This document shows, piece after piece, positions 39,294-47,279 of a DNA stretch of 64,000 nt (its first letter is position 1; every line of letters begins with the position of its first letter). A program made the translations under genes and the position numbers. The notes under the pieces are model-generated. The model was not told the origin of the DNA. It did no database searches and saw only the letters and a program-made list of their open reading frames with translations. The stretch spans positions 1,652 through 65,651 of the forward strand of contig NZ_JACKTY010000047.1 of NCBI RefSeq assembly GCF_025822605.1, in the 5' to 3' direction. The DNA is from Mycolicibacterium komossense (GTDB lineage Bacteria; Actinomycetota; Actinomycetes; Mycobacteriales; Mycobacteriaceae).

Positions 39294-39491
39294 ATGGAAC
39301 CTTCCGAATCAGCCAAGGAATCGGCGAAAGAAATGGCCAAGGCGTACGAAGATCGCCCGACTGTGGCCCTCCCGGGTTCACACGGGACGGTGTCAGGCAC
39401 CGCTATCGGCGAATGGCTCGATGACGACGGCAACCCGAAATGGGGCAAAGGTGAGCAACCTGAAGCCGAGCCGAAGATCGAAAACGATTGA
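39294..39491 (+). CDS. Small acidic hypothetical protein
   Basis: This 65-residue hydrophilic protein (ESAKEMAKAYEDRPTVALPG, then GTVSGTAIGEWLDDDGNPKW) has no cysteine or membrane segment. Codon use looks coding, and the sequence resembles a conserved mycobacterial small protein, although no named family was recognised. The ribosome-binding site is weak. It is convergent with the Rrf2 gene, 23 bases away. Confidence 0.6.
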   Translation: MEPSESAKESAKEMAKAYEDRPTVALPGSHGTVSGTAIGEWLDDDGNPKWGKGEQPEAEPKIEND

Positions 39492-39514
39492 CTTGCAACA
39501 TTTTTGGCTAAGAA

Positions 39515-39994
39515 TCAGCCAACGGTTCGGTGTCCGCGATCGGTTTCCTGCCCGCGGTAATCATCGGCGAGCGAGGCGACGTGTCCCGGCAATGCTCCGG
39601 TGGCAACATCGGCCAGGCTGGTGCCTTCCAGCACCGAACGCATGCTGGCCCGTAATGCCCGCCAGACGTCGGTCAGCGCTGCGGTAGGTCCCGAGTACGG
39701 CAGATCGCCGAGCCCGATGTCACGGACGCTGGCCAATGGTCCGTCGATACATCGGAGCACGTCGGCGATACTGATGTCGGTCGCCGGACGGCCGAGTTCG
39801 TATCCGCCGTCGCGGCCGCGATGGCTGCGGACGAGCCGATCGGTGCGCAGATCCGAGAGGATGTCGACGAGAAACTGCGGCGGGATACCCTGCGCGTTCG
39901 CCAGATCCTCGGTTTTGACCAGCGCGCCGTCGTTGACGGTCGCGAGTTGGACCATGGCCCGCACCGCGTACTCCGCCTTGGCCGACATCCGCAT
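39515..39994 (-). CDS. Rrf2-family transcriptional regulator
   Basis: This 159-residue winged-helix protein starts MRMSAKAEYAVRAMVQL and has the recognition region AQGIPPQFLVDILSDLRTDRLVRSHRGRDGG. Only one Cys is present (LRCIDG), so it lacks the three-Cys iron-sulfur site of IscR or NsrR and may be the CymR-like type. It resembles Rv1287, which sits next to cysDNC in M. tuberculosis, so a role in sulfur or cysteine control is reasonable but not shown. The start at 39994 follows that of its relatives. Confidence 0.88.
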   Translation of the reverse strand: MRMSAKAEYAVRAMVQLATVNDGALVKTEDLANAQGIPPQFLVDILSDLRTDRLVRSHRGRDGGYELGRPATDISIADVLRCIDGPLASVRDIGLGDLPYSGPTAALTDVWRALRASMRSVLEGTSLADVATGALPGHVASLADDYRGQETDRGHRTVG

Positions 39995-40067
39995 CAACCG
40001 AATTCTGCCATTGGTTCGGCGACACCCTCCGTGCGCGCCCGTTCGGGCGCGGTGAGACGATGCGGAT

Positions 40068-40361
40068 ATGCGCGACGATCCGGCGGTGGCCCAGGCGTTC
40101 TTGTTGCTTGCCGCACTGCACGAGCAGGTCTCTGAGATCTCCGACAAGCTGCTGGCCGCCGAGCGCAACAGCCGAAATCTGCGGTCCCGCGGTACCGCCC
40201 ACGACCAGCGCCGGGCCGCGGAACTGCGTCGGGATCTTTACGAGGCCCACCGCCTCATCGACGGTCTGCACCGGCGCTTCCCGGAGGTGCGGCCAGGACC
40301 CACCACGCGACGACCGGCGGCGACGGTCGCCCACCAGTCGGTGCGGCCGACACGCGCTTGA
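40068..40361 (+). CDS. Small helical hypothetical protein
   Basis: This 97-residue protein is predicted to be mostly helical and highly charged (AALHEQVSEISDKLLAAERN, RRAAELRRDLYEAHRLIDGL), with a basic Pro/Thr tail. Third codon positions are strongly G/C, which supports a real gene. No family was recognised. It is divergent from the Rrf2 gene with 73 bases between starts. Confidence 0.6.
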   Translation: MRDDPAVAQAFLLLAALHEQVSEISDKLLAAERNSRNLRSRGTAHDQRRAAELRRDLYEAHRLIDGLHRRFPEVRPGPTTRRPAATVAHQSVRPTRA

Positions 40362-40433
40362 TCAGGTTCCGTGACGTGTGATCGGCGAAATTCATCTGCC
40401 GGTCAACTGAATCGGTCCTTGGTGGTCACGTCG

Positions 40434-40964
40434 ATGACCGACCATGCAGCGATGACGACCGAGCAACTGGGCACGTTCGCGCGAGCGAGTGCCGGTGCGG
40501 TACGTCCTTCGCGAGTCCGGACGCTCGCAAGGGTCGCCACCGCGGTCTTTCTGCTCGACGTGGGAACCAAGGTCCTAGCCGTCGGGCTGCTGACACCGGG
40601 CCATCCGATGCCGCTGCTCGGAGACGCGGTTACCTGCGCGCTCACCCGCAACGCCGGTGCGGCGCTATCGGTGGCGGCCGGCTACACCGCCGCCCTGACC
40701 CTCATCGTGTCCGGCATCGCCATCGCCATCGCCTGGATGGGGCGGCGGCTGACCTCGCCGTGGCAGGCGCTCGGCTTCGGGCTGGTGCTCGGGGGCGCCG
40801 GCGGGAATCTGGTCGACCGGGTCTTCCGGGCCCCCGGACCGCTGCGGGGACACGTGGTGGATTTCCTGTCGGTCGGCCGACTGCCGGTCTTCAACATCGC
40901 CGACGCCGCCGTCATGACCGGTGCGGCATGCCTGATCGCAGTGGTCCTGTTCCGTACCGAATAA
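40434..40964 (+). CDS. Signal peptidase II-like protein (LspA paralogue)
   Basis: LspA removes the signal peptide of prolipoproteins in the membrane. The 176-residue product has four hydrophobic segments, the TRNAGAALSV motif and the two catalytic Asp residues, Asp128 in GGNLVDRVF and Asp157 in FNIADAAV. It therefore looks catalytically competent. The usual mycobacterial lspA lies elsewhere in the genome (Rv1539 region), so this is probably a second copy. The ATG at 40434 is chosen with a weak GGTGG site. ATG at 40452 is also possible. Confidence 0.82.
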   Translation: MTDHAAMTTEQLGTFARASAGAVRPSRVRTLARVATAVFLLDVGTKVLAVGLLTPGHPMPLLGDAVTCALTRNAGAALSVAAGYTAALTLIVSGIAIAIAWMGRRLTSPWQALGFGLVLGGAGGNLVDRVFRAPGPLRGHVVDFLSVGRLPVFNIADAAVMTGAACLIAVVLFRTE

Positions 40965-41195
40965 CTCTCACTCAGGGCGACGGCGCATCCGCCGCCGGGG
41001 TCAGACACGCCAAACTCCTTATCGTGTAACTCCTTTCGGGCCGGCACGCAGCGATTGTGCGTCGGTCGATGACGAAACACGAGCGTCGTCCGGCGGGGTG
41101 CGGAGCGCGGATGTTGTCTGGCGATCACCGAGAGAATTCCGGTAGACAGGGTCCACAATGGATGCGATGCGCTTCGAACCAGGGGGCCAACGCCG

Positions 41196-42083
41196 ATGAC
41201 ATGCCCGCACTGCGGTTCCGACGTCGGGGACACCGGCGTCTGCTCGCGATGCGGAAATCTGCGTGACACCTTCACCTCCACCGGCTGGCGCCCGGACCCC
41301 ACCGCACGCCACGAGGGCCGCTACTACATCACCGGCCACCCAACCAGCCGAGTGCGCAGCGGCAGAGCCAAGACCACCGACCCGGTCGGCGGCCGGATGC
41401 TGCCCGGGTACATCGACGTGCCGTCACCGGATCGCAACAGCGTCCGCTCGGCCTGGCTCGGCACCGGTGTCGCGACCGTCGTCATCGTCATCGTGACGGC
41501 GATGGTGTGGGCACTGCAGCTGCCGGGGCACCGGACGGCGCCCACGCCGGACGAGCACTACCTGTCGTCACTTCACGACTCCGGTTTGACCGACCAGTTC
41601 AATTCCGACGCAAACGCGCTCGCGCACGGTAGGCAGGTCTGCCGCCAGCTCGACGACGGGGGCCCGCAGCAGGGGCTGCCAGCGGACAAGATCGCGGTCG
41701 ATGCTCTGTGCCCGCAGTACTCCGACGGCTTTCATATTCTCGAAACCACCACGGTGTCAGGAATTTTCGTTCTCACCGACACGAAGTCGGACACCTACGT
41801 CCACTCGATCTCGTCGGACAGCACATCCTGCCAAGGCGTCGACGGTTATTCGGATATCGGCCGCGACACGCAACTGATAGTCAAGAACGGCAAAGGCGAG
41901 GTGCTGACCACCACCACCCTCGGCAACGGCCGCGGCACCGACGTCACCTGCACCTTCTCGTTCACTTTTCCCATCACCGAGGGACAGGACCGCTATGTCG
42001 TCTCGGTGAGCCATCGCGGCGAATTCAGTTACACCTTCGAACAACTGCAACGAAACGGAGTCCAGATCCGGCTGGGCAACTGA
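41196..42083 (+). CDS. Zinc-ribbon/DUF2510/TM/DUF732 membrane protein
   Basis: The 295-residue protein has four parts in order. The first is a zinc ribbon with Cys3, Cys6, Cys16 and Cys19 (CPHCG, CSRCG). The second is a DUF2510-like segment (GWRPDPTARHEGRYYITG, residues 30-47), and the third is a membrane helix at about 86-108. The fourth is an outside DUF732-like region (DEHYLSSLHDSGLT, ALAHGRQVCRQLDDG) plus a Cys-containing beta-rich tail. This suggests a membrane sensor or anchor with a cytoplasmic zinc module. No function is known. No promoter was assigned in the 231-base gap upstream. Confidence 0.75.
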   Translation: MTCPHCGSDVGDTGVCSRCGNLRDTFTSTGWRPDPTARHEGRYYITGHPTSRVRSGRAKTTDPVGGRMLPGYIDVPSPDRNSVRSAWLGTGVATVVIVIVTAMVWALQLPGHRTAPTPDEHYLSSLHDSGLTDQFNSDANALAHGRQVCRQLDDGGPQQGLPADKIAVDALCPQYSDGFHILETTTVSGIFVLTDTKSDTYVHSISSDSTSCQGVDGYSDIGRDTQLIVKNGKGEVLTTTTLGNGRGTDVTCTFSFTFPITEGQDRYVVSVSHRGEFSYTFEQLQRNGVQIRLGN

Positions 42084-42089
42084 CGCCGG

Positions 42090-42785
42090 CTAGCCGATCG
42101 GAGTGAGCAGGTCACCGGCGAGCAGCATCTGCGGAACCTGCCTGAACGTCCAGCCGTCGCCGTTGCGGGTCAGTACGAACACCATGTCGTAGCGGTTCTC
42201 CGGCCACGACGCCGGTGGGGGTGGCGTGACCACACCCAGGCCGGCGATGATCGTCGCGATCTGTTCGTGCCGCCAGGCGACCAGTACCGGCCCGTGCATA
42301 CCCTTCAGCGTCGCGGACAGCTGTGCAGTCTGTTTCATCGTGTACCGGATATCGACCGGCAGCTTGAGCGAGGCCGCCAGCGGGCTCGCCGTCTCGAAGG
42401 AGCGCTTGCTGTCGGCATCGCCGGGATTATGGGCGAAAATTGTTGTCGGCCGCAGGATTCCCGGTCGAGTCGCGATCTGTTCCCCATCCGGTCCGCGCGG
42501 GTCGAACAATTCGACAAGGGCACCGGCACGCATCCAGCCGCGCACGATCAGCGATCGAGTATCGCGCTCGCCGCTCTCGGCCACCCCGTACGGTGCACCT
42601 TTGGAGAGGGCGTCCTCAGCGTGGCGGATGAACATCAGCACATCGGTATCCGCCGCCGGCGGTGGCGCCAGCGGTGTCGTGGACGCCTGCCGCATCTGCT
42701 CCGGTGGACTCCCGCAACCGCTCAGGGCGGCCGCGGCGGCACCAGCCAGAGTCAGCATCGAACGCCGTGCGAGTTCACCGCCCAT
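42090..42785 (-). CDS. Lipoprotein histidine-phosphatase family protein
   Basis: This 231-residue protein has a twin-arginine-like signal (ARRSMLTLAGAAAAALSGC) with lipobox LSGC ending at Cys24. A histidine phosphatase domain follows, whose RH pair is at residues 54-55 (MFIRHAED). The second conserved His is probably in LVAWRHEQIATII. It should be an extracytoplasmic, membrane-anchored phosphatase with an unknown substrate. It lies 27 bases after the isochorismatase gene on the same strand. Confidence 0.78.
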   Translation of the reverse strand: MGGELARRSMLTLAGAAAAALSGCGSPPEQMRQASTTPLAPPPAADTDVLMFIRHAEDALSKGAPYGVAESGERDTRSLIVRGWMRAGALVELFDPRGPDGEQIATRPGILRPTTIFAHNPGDADSKRSFETASPLAASLKLPVDIRYTMKQTAQLSATLKGMHGPVLVAWRHEQIATIIAGLGVVTPPPPASWPENRYDMVFVLTRNGDGWTFRQVPQMLLAGDLLTPIG

Positions 42786-42812
42786 GACGACCGACCGTAC
42801 CGCCTCGCCGTC

Positions 42813-43406
42813 TCAGTCCGGGATTGTCCCGGGGCCCGGCACGACGACGGCGAACAGATCCGACAGCGCGGCCAGGCTGGCGGACTGCAAGGCAGCTGCT
42901 GGGACCTCCGCGCCGCTGACGCCAGGCAGCGCACGCGTCGCGGTGGCTGACGCCACCACGGTGGGCGCATACCCGAGGTTGAATGCGCCACGAGCGGTGG
43001 AGTTCACGCACATGTGGGTCATGAACCCCGCCAGCACCAGGTTGGTGGCACCGATCGCCTTGAGCTTGTCCTCGAGGTCGGTCTGCACGAACGAATTCGG
43101 GTAAGACTTGACCACCACCGGTTCGTCGGCGCGCGGCGCTACCCGTGCCTCGATGGCACCGGTGTGACCGTCGATGTCGTAGAGCGATCCGGGTCCGTCG
43201 GAATGCTGGATGTGGATGACCGGGATGCCTGCGGTCCTGGCGCGCTCCAGTAGCGTCGCCGCCTCGTCGAGCGCAGCCTGCACGCCGTCGAGTTCCATCA
43301 CACCCTCGGTGTAGGTGTTCTGGCAGTCGATGAGGATCAGGGTCGAATCGGCCAGGCTCACCGGCTCCAGGGGCAGACCGGACAGGGCGCGCAATGTCTC
43401 AGACAT
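42813..43406 (-). CDS. Isochorismatase-family cysteine hydrolase
   Basis: This 197-residue alpha/beta hydrolase has the catalytic triad of the family, Asp27 (LILIDCQN), Lys100 (VVVKSYPN) and Cys133 (FMTHMCVNST). Family members hydrolyse isochorismate, nicotinamide or similar amides; the substrate here is unknown. It begins with ATG at 43406, and its upstream region is the 58-bp tandem repeat array. Confidence 0.86.
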   Translation of the reverse strand: MSETLRALSGLPLEPVSLADSTLILIDCQNTYTEGVMELDGVQAALDEAATLLERARTAGIPVIHIQHSDGPGSLYDIDGHTGAIEARVAPRADEPVVVKSYPNSFVQTDLEDKLKAIGATNLVLAGFMTHMCVNSTARGAFNLGYAPTVVASATATRALPGVSGAEVPAAALQSASLAALSDLFAVVVPGPGTIPD

Positions 43407-43416
43407 GGGGTCACTC

Positions 43417-43602
43417 TAATTGCCTTGCTCCTCACCGGTCTCGTACCTCGACCGGATCGGTCGACTCGGCGACCTAATTGCCTCGCTCCTCACCGGTCTC
43501 GTACCTCGACCGGATCGGTCGACTCGGCGACCTAATTGCCTTGCTCCTCACCGGTCTCGTACCTCGACCGGATCGGTCGACTCGGCGACCTAATTGCCTC
43601 GC
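43417..43602. repeat. 58-bp tandem repeat array (three copies plus a partial fourth)
   Basis: Copies begin at 43417, 43475 and 43533, each beginning TAATTGCC and ending GGCGACC. A partial fourth starts at 43591 inside the 3' end of cysQ. Differences between copies are one or two bases. Each unit contains an inverted repeat TCGACCG-GAT-CGGTCGA. The first bases of each unit equal the last codons plus stop of cysQ, so the array likely arose by duplication of the cysQ 3' end and its downstream hairpin. Confidence 0.95.
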
Positions 43603-44324
43603 GTGACCGCCAGCACCGCCTCCGCCAGTTCGGGCCGGCACACGACCAGATCAGGCAGTTTGGGGTCGGTCTGGTTGTAGATCAGCGGGGTGCCGTCGAT
43701 ACGTGAGGTGAACAGGCCGGCCGCCCGCGCCACCGCCACCGGTGCCGCCGAATCCCACTCGTACTGACCGCCTGCATGGACGTACACATCGGCGCGGCCC
43801 TGCACGACAGCAGCCACCTTGGCTCCCGCCGAGCCCATTTCGACCAATGTGCCATCGAGCGCATCGCGCACCTGCAGCGCCACCGCGGGCGGACGGGTGC
43901 GGGACACCACCACCCGCGGCGCGCCGTCGAAAGCCGGTGGGTGAGCGACCGTCGGGGTCGCCAGCGTCATCCCCTGCGCCGGCAGCGCCACTGCGCCCGC
44001 AACCAGCTCACCGCCCTGCCACAACGCCACATGTACGGCCCAGTCGTCGCGGCCCAGCTCGGAGAACTCCCGCGTGCCGTCGAGCGGGTCGACGATCCAG
44101 ACCCGCTCGCTGCGCAACCGGACCGGGTCGTCGGTGCCCTCCTCGGACAGCACCGCGTCGCCGGGGCGGGCAGCGCCAAGCGCGGCCATCAGGAATTCGT
44201 GGGAACGCTTGTCCCCCGCCGCTTTTCGATCGTCGGCACTCGCCTCTGCCAGCTCGACGCGCACGTTCAGCAGCAGCGCGCCGGCCTCGGTGGCCAACCG
44301 TGCTGCGAGTTCATGGTCCGTCAC
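43590..44324 (-). CDS. cysQ: 3'(2'),5'-bisphosphate nucleotidase CysQ
   Basis: CysQ removes the 3'-phosphate of PAP or PAPS and so recycles the by-product of sulfate transfer. The 244-residue protein has the magnesium-binding motifs of the inositol monophosphatase superfamily, Glu-Glu at 61-62 and DPLDGT at 79-84 (WIVDPLDGTREF), with YEWDSAAPVAVARAAG near the C terminus. Its ATG overlaps the cysNC stop by 4 bases, placing it in the sulfate-activation operon. Its last codons lie in the repeat array. Confidence 0.93.
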   Translation of the reverse strand: MTDHELAARLATEAGALLLNVRVELAEASADDRKAAGDKRSHEFLMAALGAARPGDAVLSEEGTDDPVRLRSERVWIVDPLDGTREFSELGRDDWAVHVALWQGGELVAGAVALPAQGMTLATPTVAHPPAFDGAPRVVVSRTRPPAVALQVRDALDGTLVEMGSAGAKVAAVVQGRADVYVHAGGQYEWDSAAPVAVARAAGLFTSRIDGTPLIYNQTDPKLPDLVVCRPELAEAVLAVTRGN

Positions 44325-46171
44325 GACTGACTATCCAACAGGTCGATGACCTGTTGCGCCAGCTCATCGGGGGTCCACTCCGGGGTGAGGCGCAGATCCG
44401 GATTCTTCGGCCGCTGGTAGGGGCTGTCGATACCAGTGAAGTGGGTGATCTCGCCTGCGCGGGCTTTGGCGTAGAGCCCTTTGGGATCACGTGCCTCACA
44501 ATCGGACAGCGGGGTATCCATGAAGACCTCGAAGAAGCCGAAGCCCTGGTCGGTATGCACCTTGCGGGCCAACTCGCGGTGTTCGGCGAGTGGGCTGATG
44601 GCCGGCACCAGCACGATCTGCCCGGAATCGGCCAGCAATGTGGCCACGTGAGCGAGCCGGCGCAGGTTCTCGGCGCGGTCGTCCATGGAGAAACCGAGGT
44701 CAGAGTTGAGTCCGTGCCGCAGGTTGTCCCCGTCGAGAATGTAGGCGGGACGGCCACTTTCGAGCAATTTCTGCTCGACTAGCACCGCGACCGAGGACTT
44801 GCCGGAACCGGACAGTCCGGTGAACCACAGCGTGCAGCCGCGGGAGAGCCGGTCCTGCGCGGTAACCAGCGACTGGTGGCGCACCGTGTTGGGGCTCGCG
44901 GTACGGTTGGCGGCCGGCGCCGTGTCGCGCACCATGCCCGCCGCGACCGTGCCGTTGGTATCCGGGTCGATCAGGATGAACGATCCGGTGGCGGCGTTGC
45001 GCGAGTACTCGTCGAGCAGCAGCGGCTGCTGAGTGCGCAATGTGATGCGTCCAAGTTCGTTGAGCTTCAACGCTGTTGCACTCTTGTCGCGGTGCAGGGT
45101 ATTGACGTCGAGACGGTAGTCCAGCGACGTCACCCTGGCCCTGGTGGTCTTCGTGGTGTGTTTGATGATGTAGTCGCGCCCCGGCTCCAGCGCTGTCTCA
45201 TCGGCCATCCAGCACACGGTGGCGTCGAAATCCTGTGTCACGTCGGGCTGATTGTTCGCCCGCGCGATCATGTCGCCGCGGGAGATGTCGATATCGTCGG
45301 CCAGACTCACCGAAACCGCCATCGGCGGGAACGCCTCGTCGACCGGACCGTTGGGGCCGTCGATGGTGGTGATGCGACTGGTCTTGCCGGCCGGCAGCAC
45401 GACGATGTCGTCGCCGGGGCGCATCACCCCGCTGGCCACGGTGCCCGCGTAACTGCGGTGGTCGGCGTGGTCGCGCGTTTGTGGCCGAATGACGTACTGC
45501 ACGGGAAAGCGGACGTCGATCAGGTTGCGGTCACCGGCGATGTACACCTCTTCGAGGTGCGACAGCAGAGCAGGCCCCTCATACCAGGGGGTGTTGGCCG
45601 ATTTGGTCACCACGTTGTCGCCTTGCAGTGCCGACATCGGGATCGTCGTGACGTCGTGAATGTCCAAACGTGCTGCGAAAGCGTGGAATTCGTCGCGGAT
45701 GGCTTCGAAGCGCTGTTGATCCCAGTCGATCAGGTCCATCTTGTTGACGGCCAGCACGATGTGCTGGATGCCGAGCAGCGATGCCAGGAACGCATGCCTG
45801 CGCGACTGTTCCAGCAGGCCGTGCCGAGCGTCGACCAGCACGATCGCCAGCTGCGCCGTAGACGTCCCGGTCACCATGTTGCGGGTGTACTGCAGGTGCC
45901 CCGGGGTATCGGCGATGATGAACTTGCGCTTGGAGGTTGCGAAATAGCGATAAGCAACGTCGATGGTGATGCCCTGTTCGCGCTCGGAGCGCAGGCCGTC
46001 GGTCACCAGAGCCAGGTCGGTGAAGTCGTTGCCGCGCTCGCGCGAGGTGCGCTCGACGGCGGCCAGTTGGTCCTCCATGACGGCTTTCGAGTCATAGAGC
46101 AACCGCCCGATGAGCGTGGACTTGCCGTCGTCGACGGAGCCCGCGGTGGCGAGCCTCAACAGTGTTGCCAT
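44321..46171 (-). CDS. cysNC: Bifunctional sulfate adenylyltransferase large subunit / APS kinase
   Basis: CysN is a GTPase that drives ATP sulfurylase, and CysC phosphorylates APS to PAPS. The 616-residue fusion has the G1 motif GSVDDGKST near residues 11-19, G3 DTPGH, G4 NKMD and two beta-barrel domains. The APS kinase P-loop GLSGSGKS is at 452-459, with the usual DGDNLRHGLNSDLGFS. Its ATG shares the A of the cysD stop. The fusion is the normal form in mycobacteria. Confidence 0.97.
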   Translation of the reverse strand: MATLLRLATAGSVDDGKSTLIGRLLYDSKAVMEDQLAAVERTSRERGNDFTDLALVTDGLRSEREQGITIDVAYRYFATSKRKFIIADTPGHLQYTRNMVTGTSTAQLAIVLVDARHGLLEQSRRHAFLASLLGIQHIVLAVNKMDLIDWDQQRFEAIRDEFHAFAARLDIHDVTTIPMSALQGDNVVTKSANTPWYEGPALLSHLEEVYIAGDRNLIDVRFPVQYVIRPQTRDHADHRSYAGTVASGVMRPGDDIVVLPAGKTSRITTIDGPNGPVDEAFPPMAVSVSLADDIDISRGDMIARANNQPDVTQDFDATVCWMADETALEPGRDYIIKHTTKTTRARVTSLDYRLDVNTLHRDKSATALKLNELGRITLRTQQPLLLDEYSRNAATGSFILIDPDTNGTVAAGMVRDTAPAANRTASPNTVRHQSLVTAQDRLSRGCTLWFTGLSGSGKSSVAVLVEQKLLESGRPAYILDGDNLRHGLNSDLGFSMDDRAENLRRLAHVATLLADSGQIVLVPAISPLAEHRELARKVHTDQGFGFFEVFMDTPLSDCEARDPKGLYAKARAGEITHFTGIDSPYQRPKNPDLRLTPEWTPDELAQQVIDLLDSQS

Positions 46172-47103
46172 CAGAAGTAGCCCTCCCGCTTGCGGTCTTC
46201 CATCCCGGCTTCGGAAATCCGGTCGTCGGCGCGAGTCGCGCCGCGCTCGGTCAGTCGTGACACCGCGGTCTCGGCGATCACCTCGTCGACGGTCGCGGCC
46301 GTGGATTCGACGCAGCCGGTACAGGTGACGTCGCCGACGGTGCGGAACCGCACCGAGGTTTCGAAGACCTCCTCGTCGACGGCAGGCTGCAGGTATTCGT
46401 GCACGGCCAGCAGCATCCCGTCGCGCTGGAACACCGGGCGGCGATGCGCGTAGTAGATGCCGGGCAGGGTGATGTTCTCGGCGCCGATGTAGGCCCAGAT
46501 GTCGTACTCGGTCCAGTTCGACAGGGGAAACACCCGGATGTGTTCACCCTTGTGATGGCGGCCGTTGTAGATGTTCCACAGCTCTGGGCGCTGCGCCTTG
46601 GGGTCCCACTGACCGAACTCGTCTCGGAAGCTGAACACCCGCTCCTTGGCGCGGGCCTTCTCCTCGTCGCGTCGCGCCCCGCCGAAGGCCGCGTCGAACT
46701 TGTTCTCGCGGATGCCGCGCAGCAGCGTCACCGTCTGCAACGGGTTCCGAGACGGTCCGTTGTCCACTACTCGCCCGGCCGCAATGTCATCCTCGACGCT
46801 GGCGACGACAAGACGCACCCCATGCTCGGCGACCAGGCGATCGCGGGTGGCGATCACCTCGTCGAAGTTGTGCCCGGTGTCGACGTGCATCACCGGGAAC
46901 GGCAGCCGGCCCGGCAGGAACGCCTTGATGGCCAGGTGCAGCATCACGATGGAGTCCTTGCCGCCGGAGAACAGCAGTACGGGCTTCTCGAATTCGGCCG
47001 CCACCTCGCGAATGATGTGGATGGCCTCCGCCTCCAGCGAGCGCAGATGACTCAGTTCGTATTGCCCCGCGGCCGGTTGGGCCGACGCGTGCGTGGTGGT
47101 CAT
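46171..47103 (-). CDS. cysD: Sulfate adenylyltransferase subunit 2
   Basis: CysD is the ATP pyrophosphatase-type catalytic subunit of ATP sulfurylase, making APS from sulfate and ATP. The 310-residue protein has the PP-loop SGGKDS at residues 46-51, HVDTGHNFDEVIATRD and the conserved C-terminal GRRDEEKARAKERVFS region (as GARRDEEKARAKERVFSFRD). The pair with CysN forms the active complex. It is first in the cysD-cysNC-cysQ operon. Confidence 0.97.
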   Translation of the reverse strand: MTTTHASAQPAAGQYELSHLRSLEAEAIHIIREVAAEFEKPVLLFSGGKDSIVMLHLAIKAFLPGRLPFPVMHVDTGHNFDEVIATRDRLVAEHGVRLVVASVEDDIAAGRVVDNGPSRNPLQTVTLLRGIRENKFDAAFGGARRDEEKARAKERVFSFRDEFGQWDPKAQRPELWNIYNGRHHKGEHIRVFPLSNWTEYDIWAYIGAENITLPGIYYAHRRPVFQRDGMLLAVHEYLQPAVDEEVFETSVRFRTVGDVTCTGCVESTAATVDEVIAETAVSRLTERGATRADDRISEAGMEDRKREGYF

Positions 47104-47155
47104 GAATTCCTCGTAAAGTTGGTAGATCTGACCATATTTACTTTCTTAGCCGAGA

Positions 47156-47184
47156 ATGAAACCAGTCGTCGGCGACGCTGTCAA
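47156..47184 (-). promoter_or_regulatory. Candidate promoter of cysD
   Basis: On the minus strand a perfect TTGACA (47184-47179) is followed after 17 bases by TTTCAT (47161-47156). The cysD ATG lies 53 bases further on. The inverted repeat TGGTAGATCTGACCA at 47120-47134 lies in the leader and could be an operator for the nearby Rrf2 or another regulator. Confidence 0.5.
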
Positions 47185-47207
47185 CGTTTTCTCGCGAACG
47201 GCCGGAA

Positions 47208-47258
47208 TAGACAGATCGGTCTCATTGTCATACTCTCCGGACTAGACAGACAGGTCTA
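47208..47258 (+). promoter_or_regulatory. SDR-operon promoter with two TAGAC-N6-GTCTA-type operators
   Basis: Site A (47208-47223) reads TAGACAGATCGGTCTC, one base from perfect. Site B (47243-47258) reads TAGACAGACAGGTCTA, a perfect TAGAC-N6-GTCTA. Between them lies a -10-like TACTCT (47231-47236), 17 bases after TAGACA (47208-47213). Site A thus covers the -35 and site B follows the -10. The layout fits a TetR repressor. The motif equals the C. glutamicum McbR consensus. Confidence 0.72.
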
Positions 47259-47279
47259 CTCAAATCCAAGGGAGCGATC

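Noticed and set aside
43417..43602. 58-bp repeats as a CRISPR array
   Set aside because: The units are contiguous with no spacers between them, and no cas gene is present, so this is a tandem repeat.
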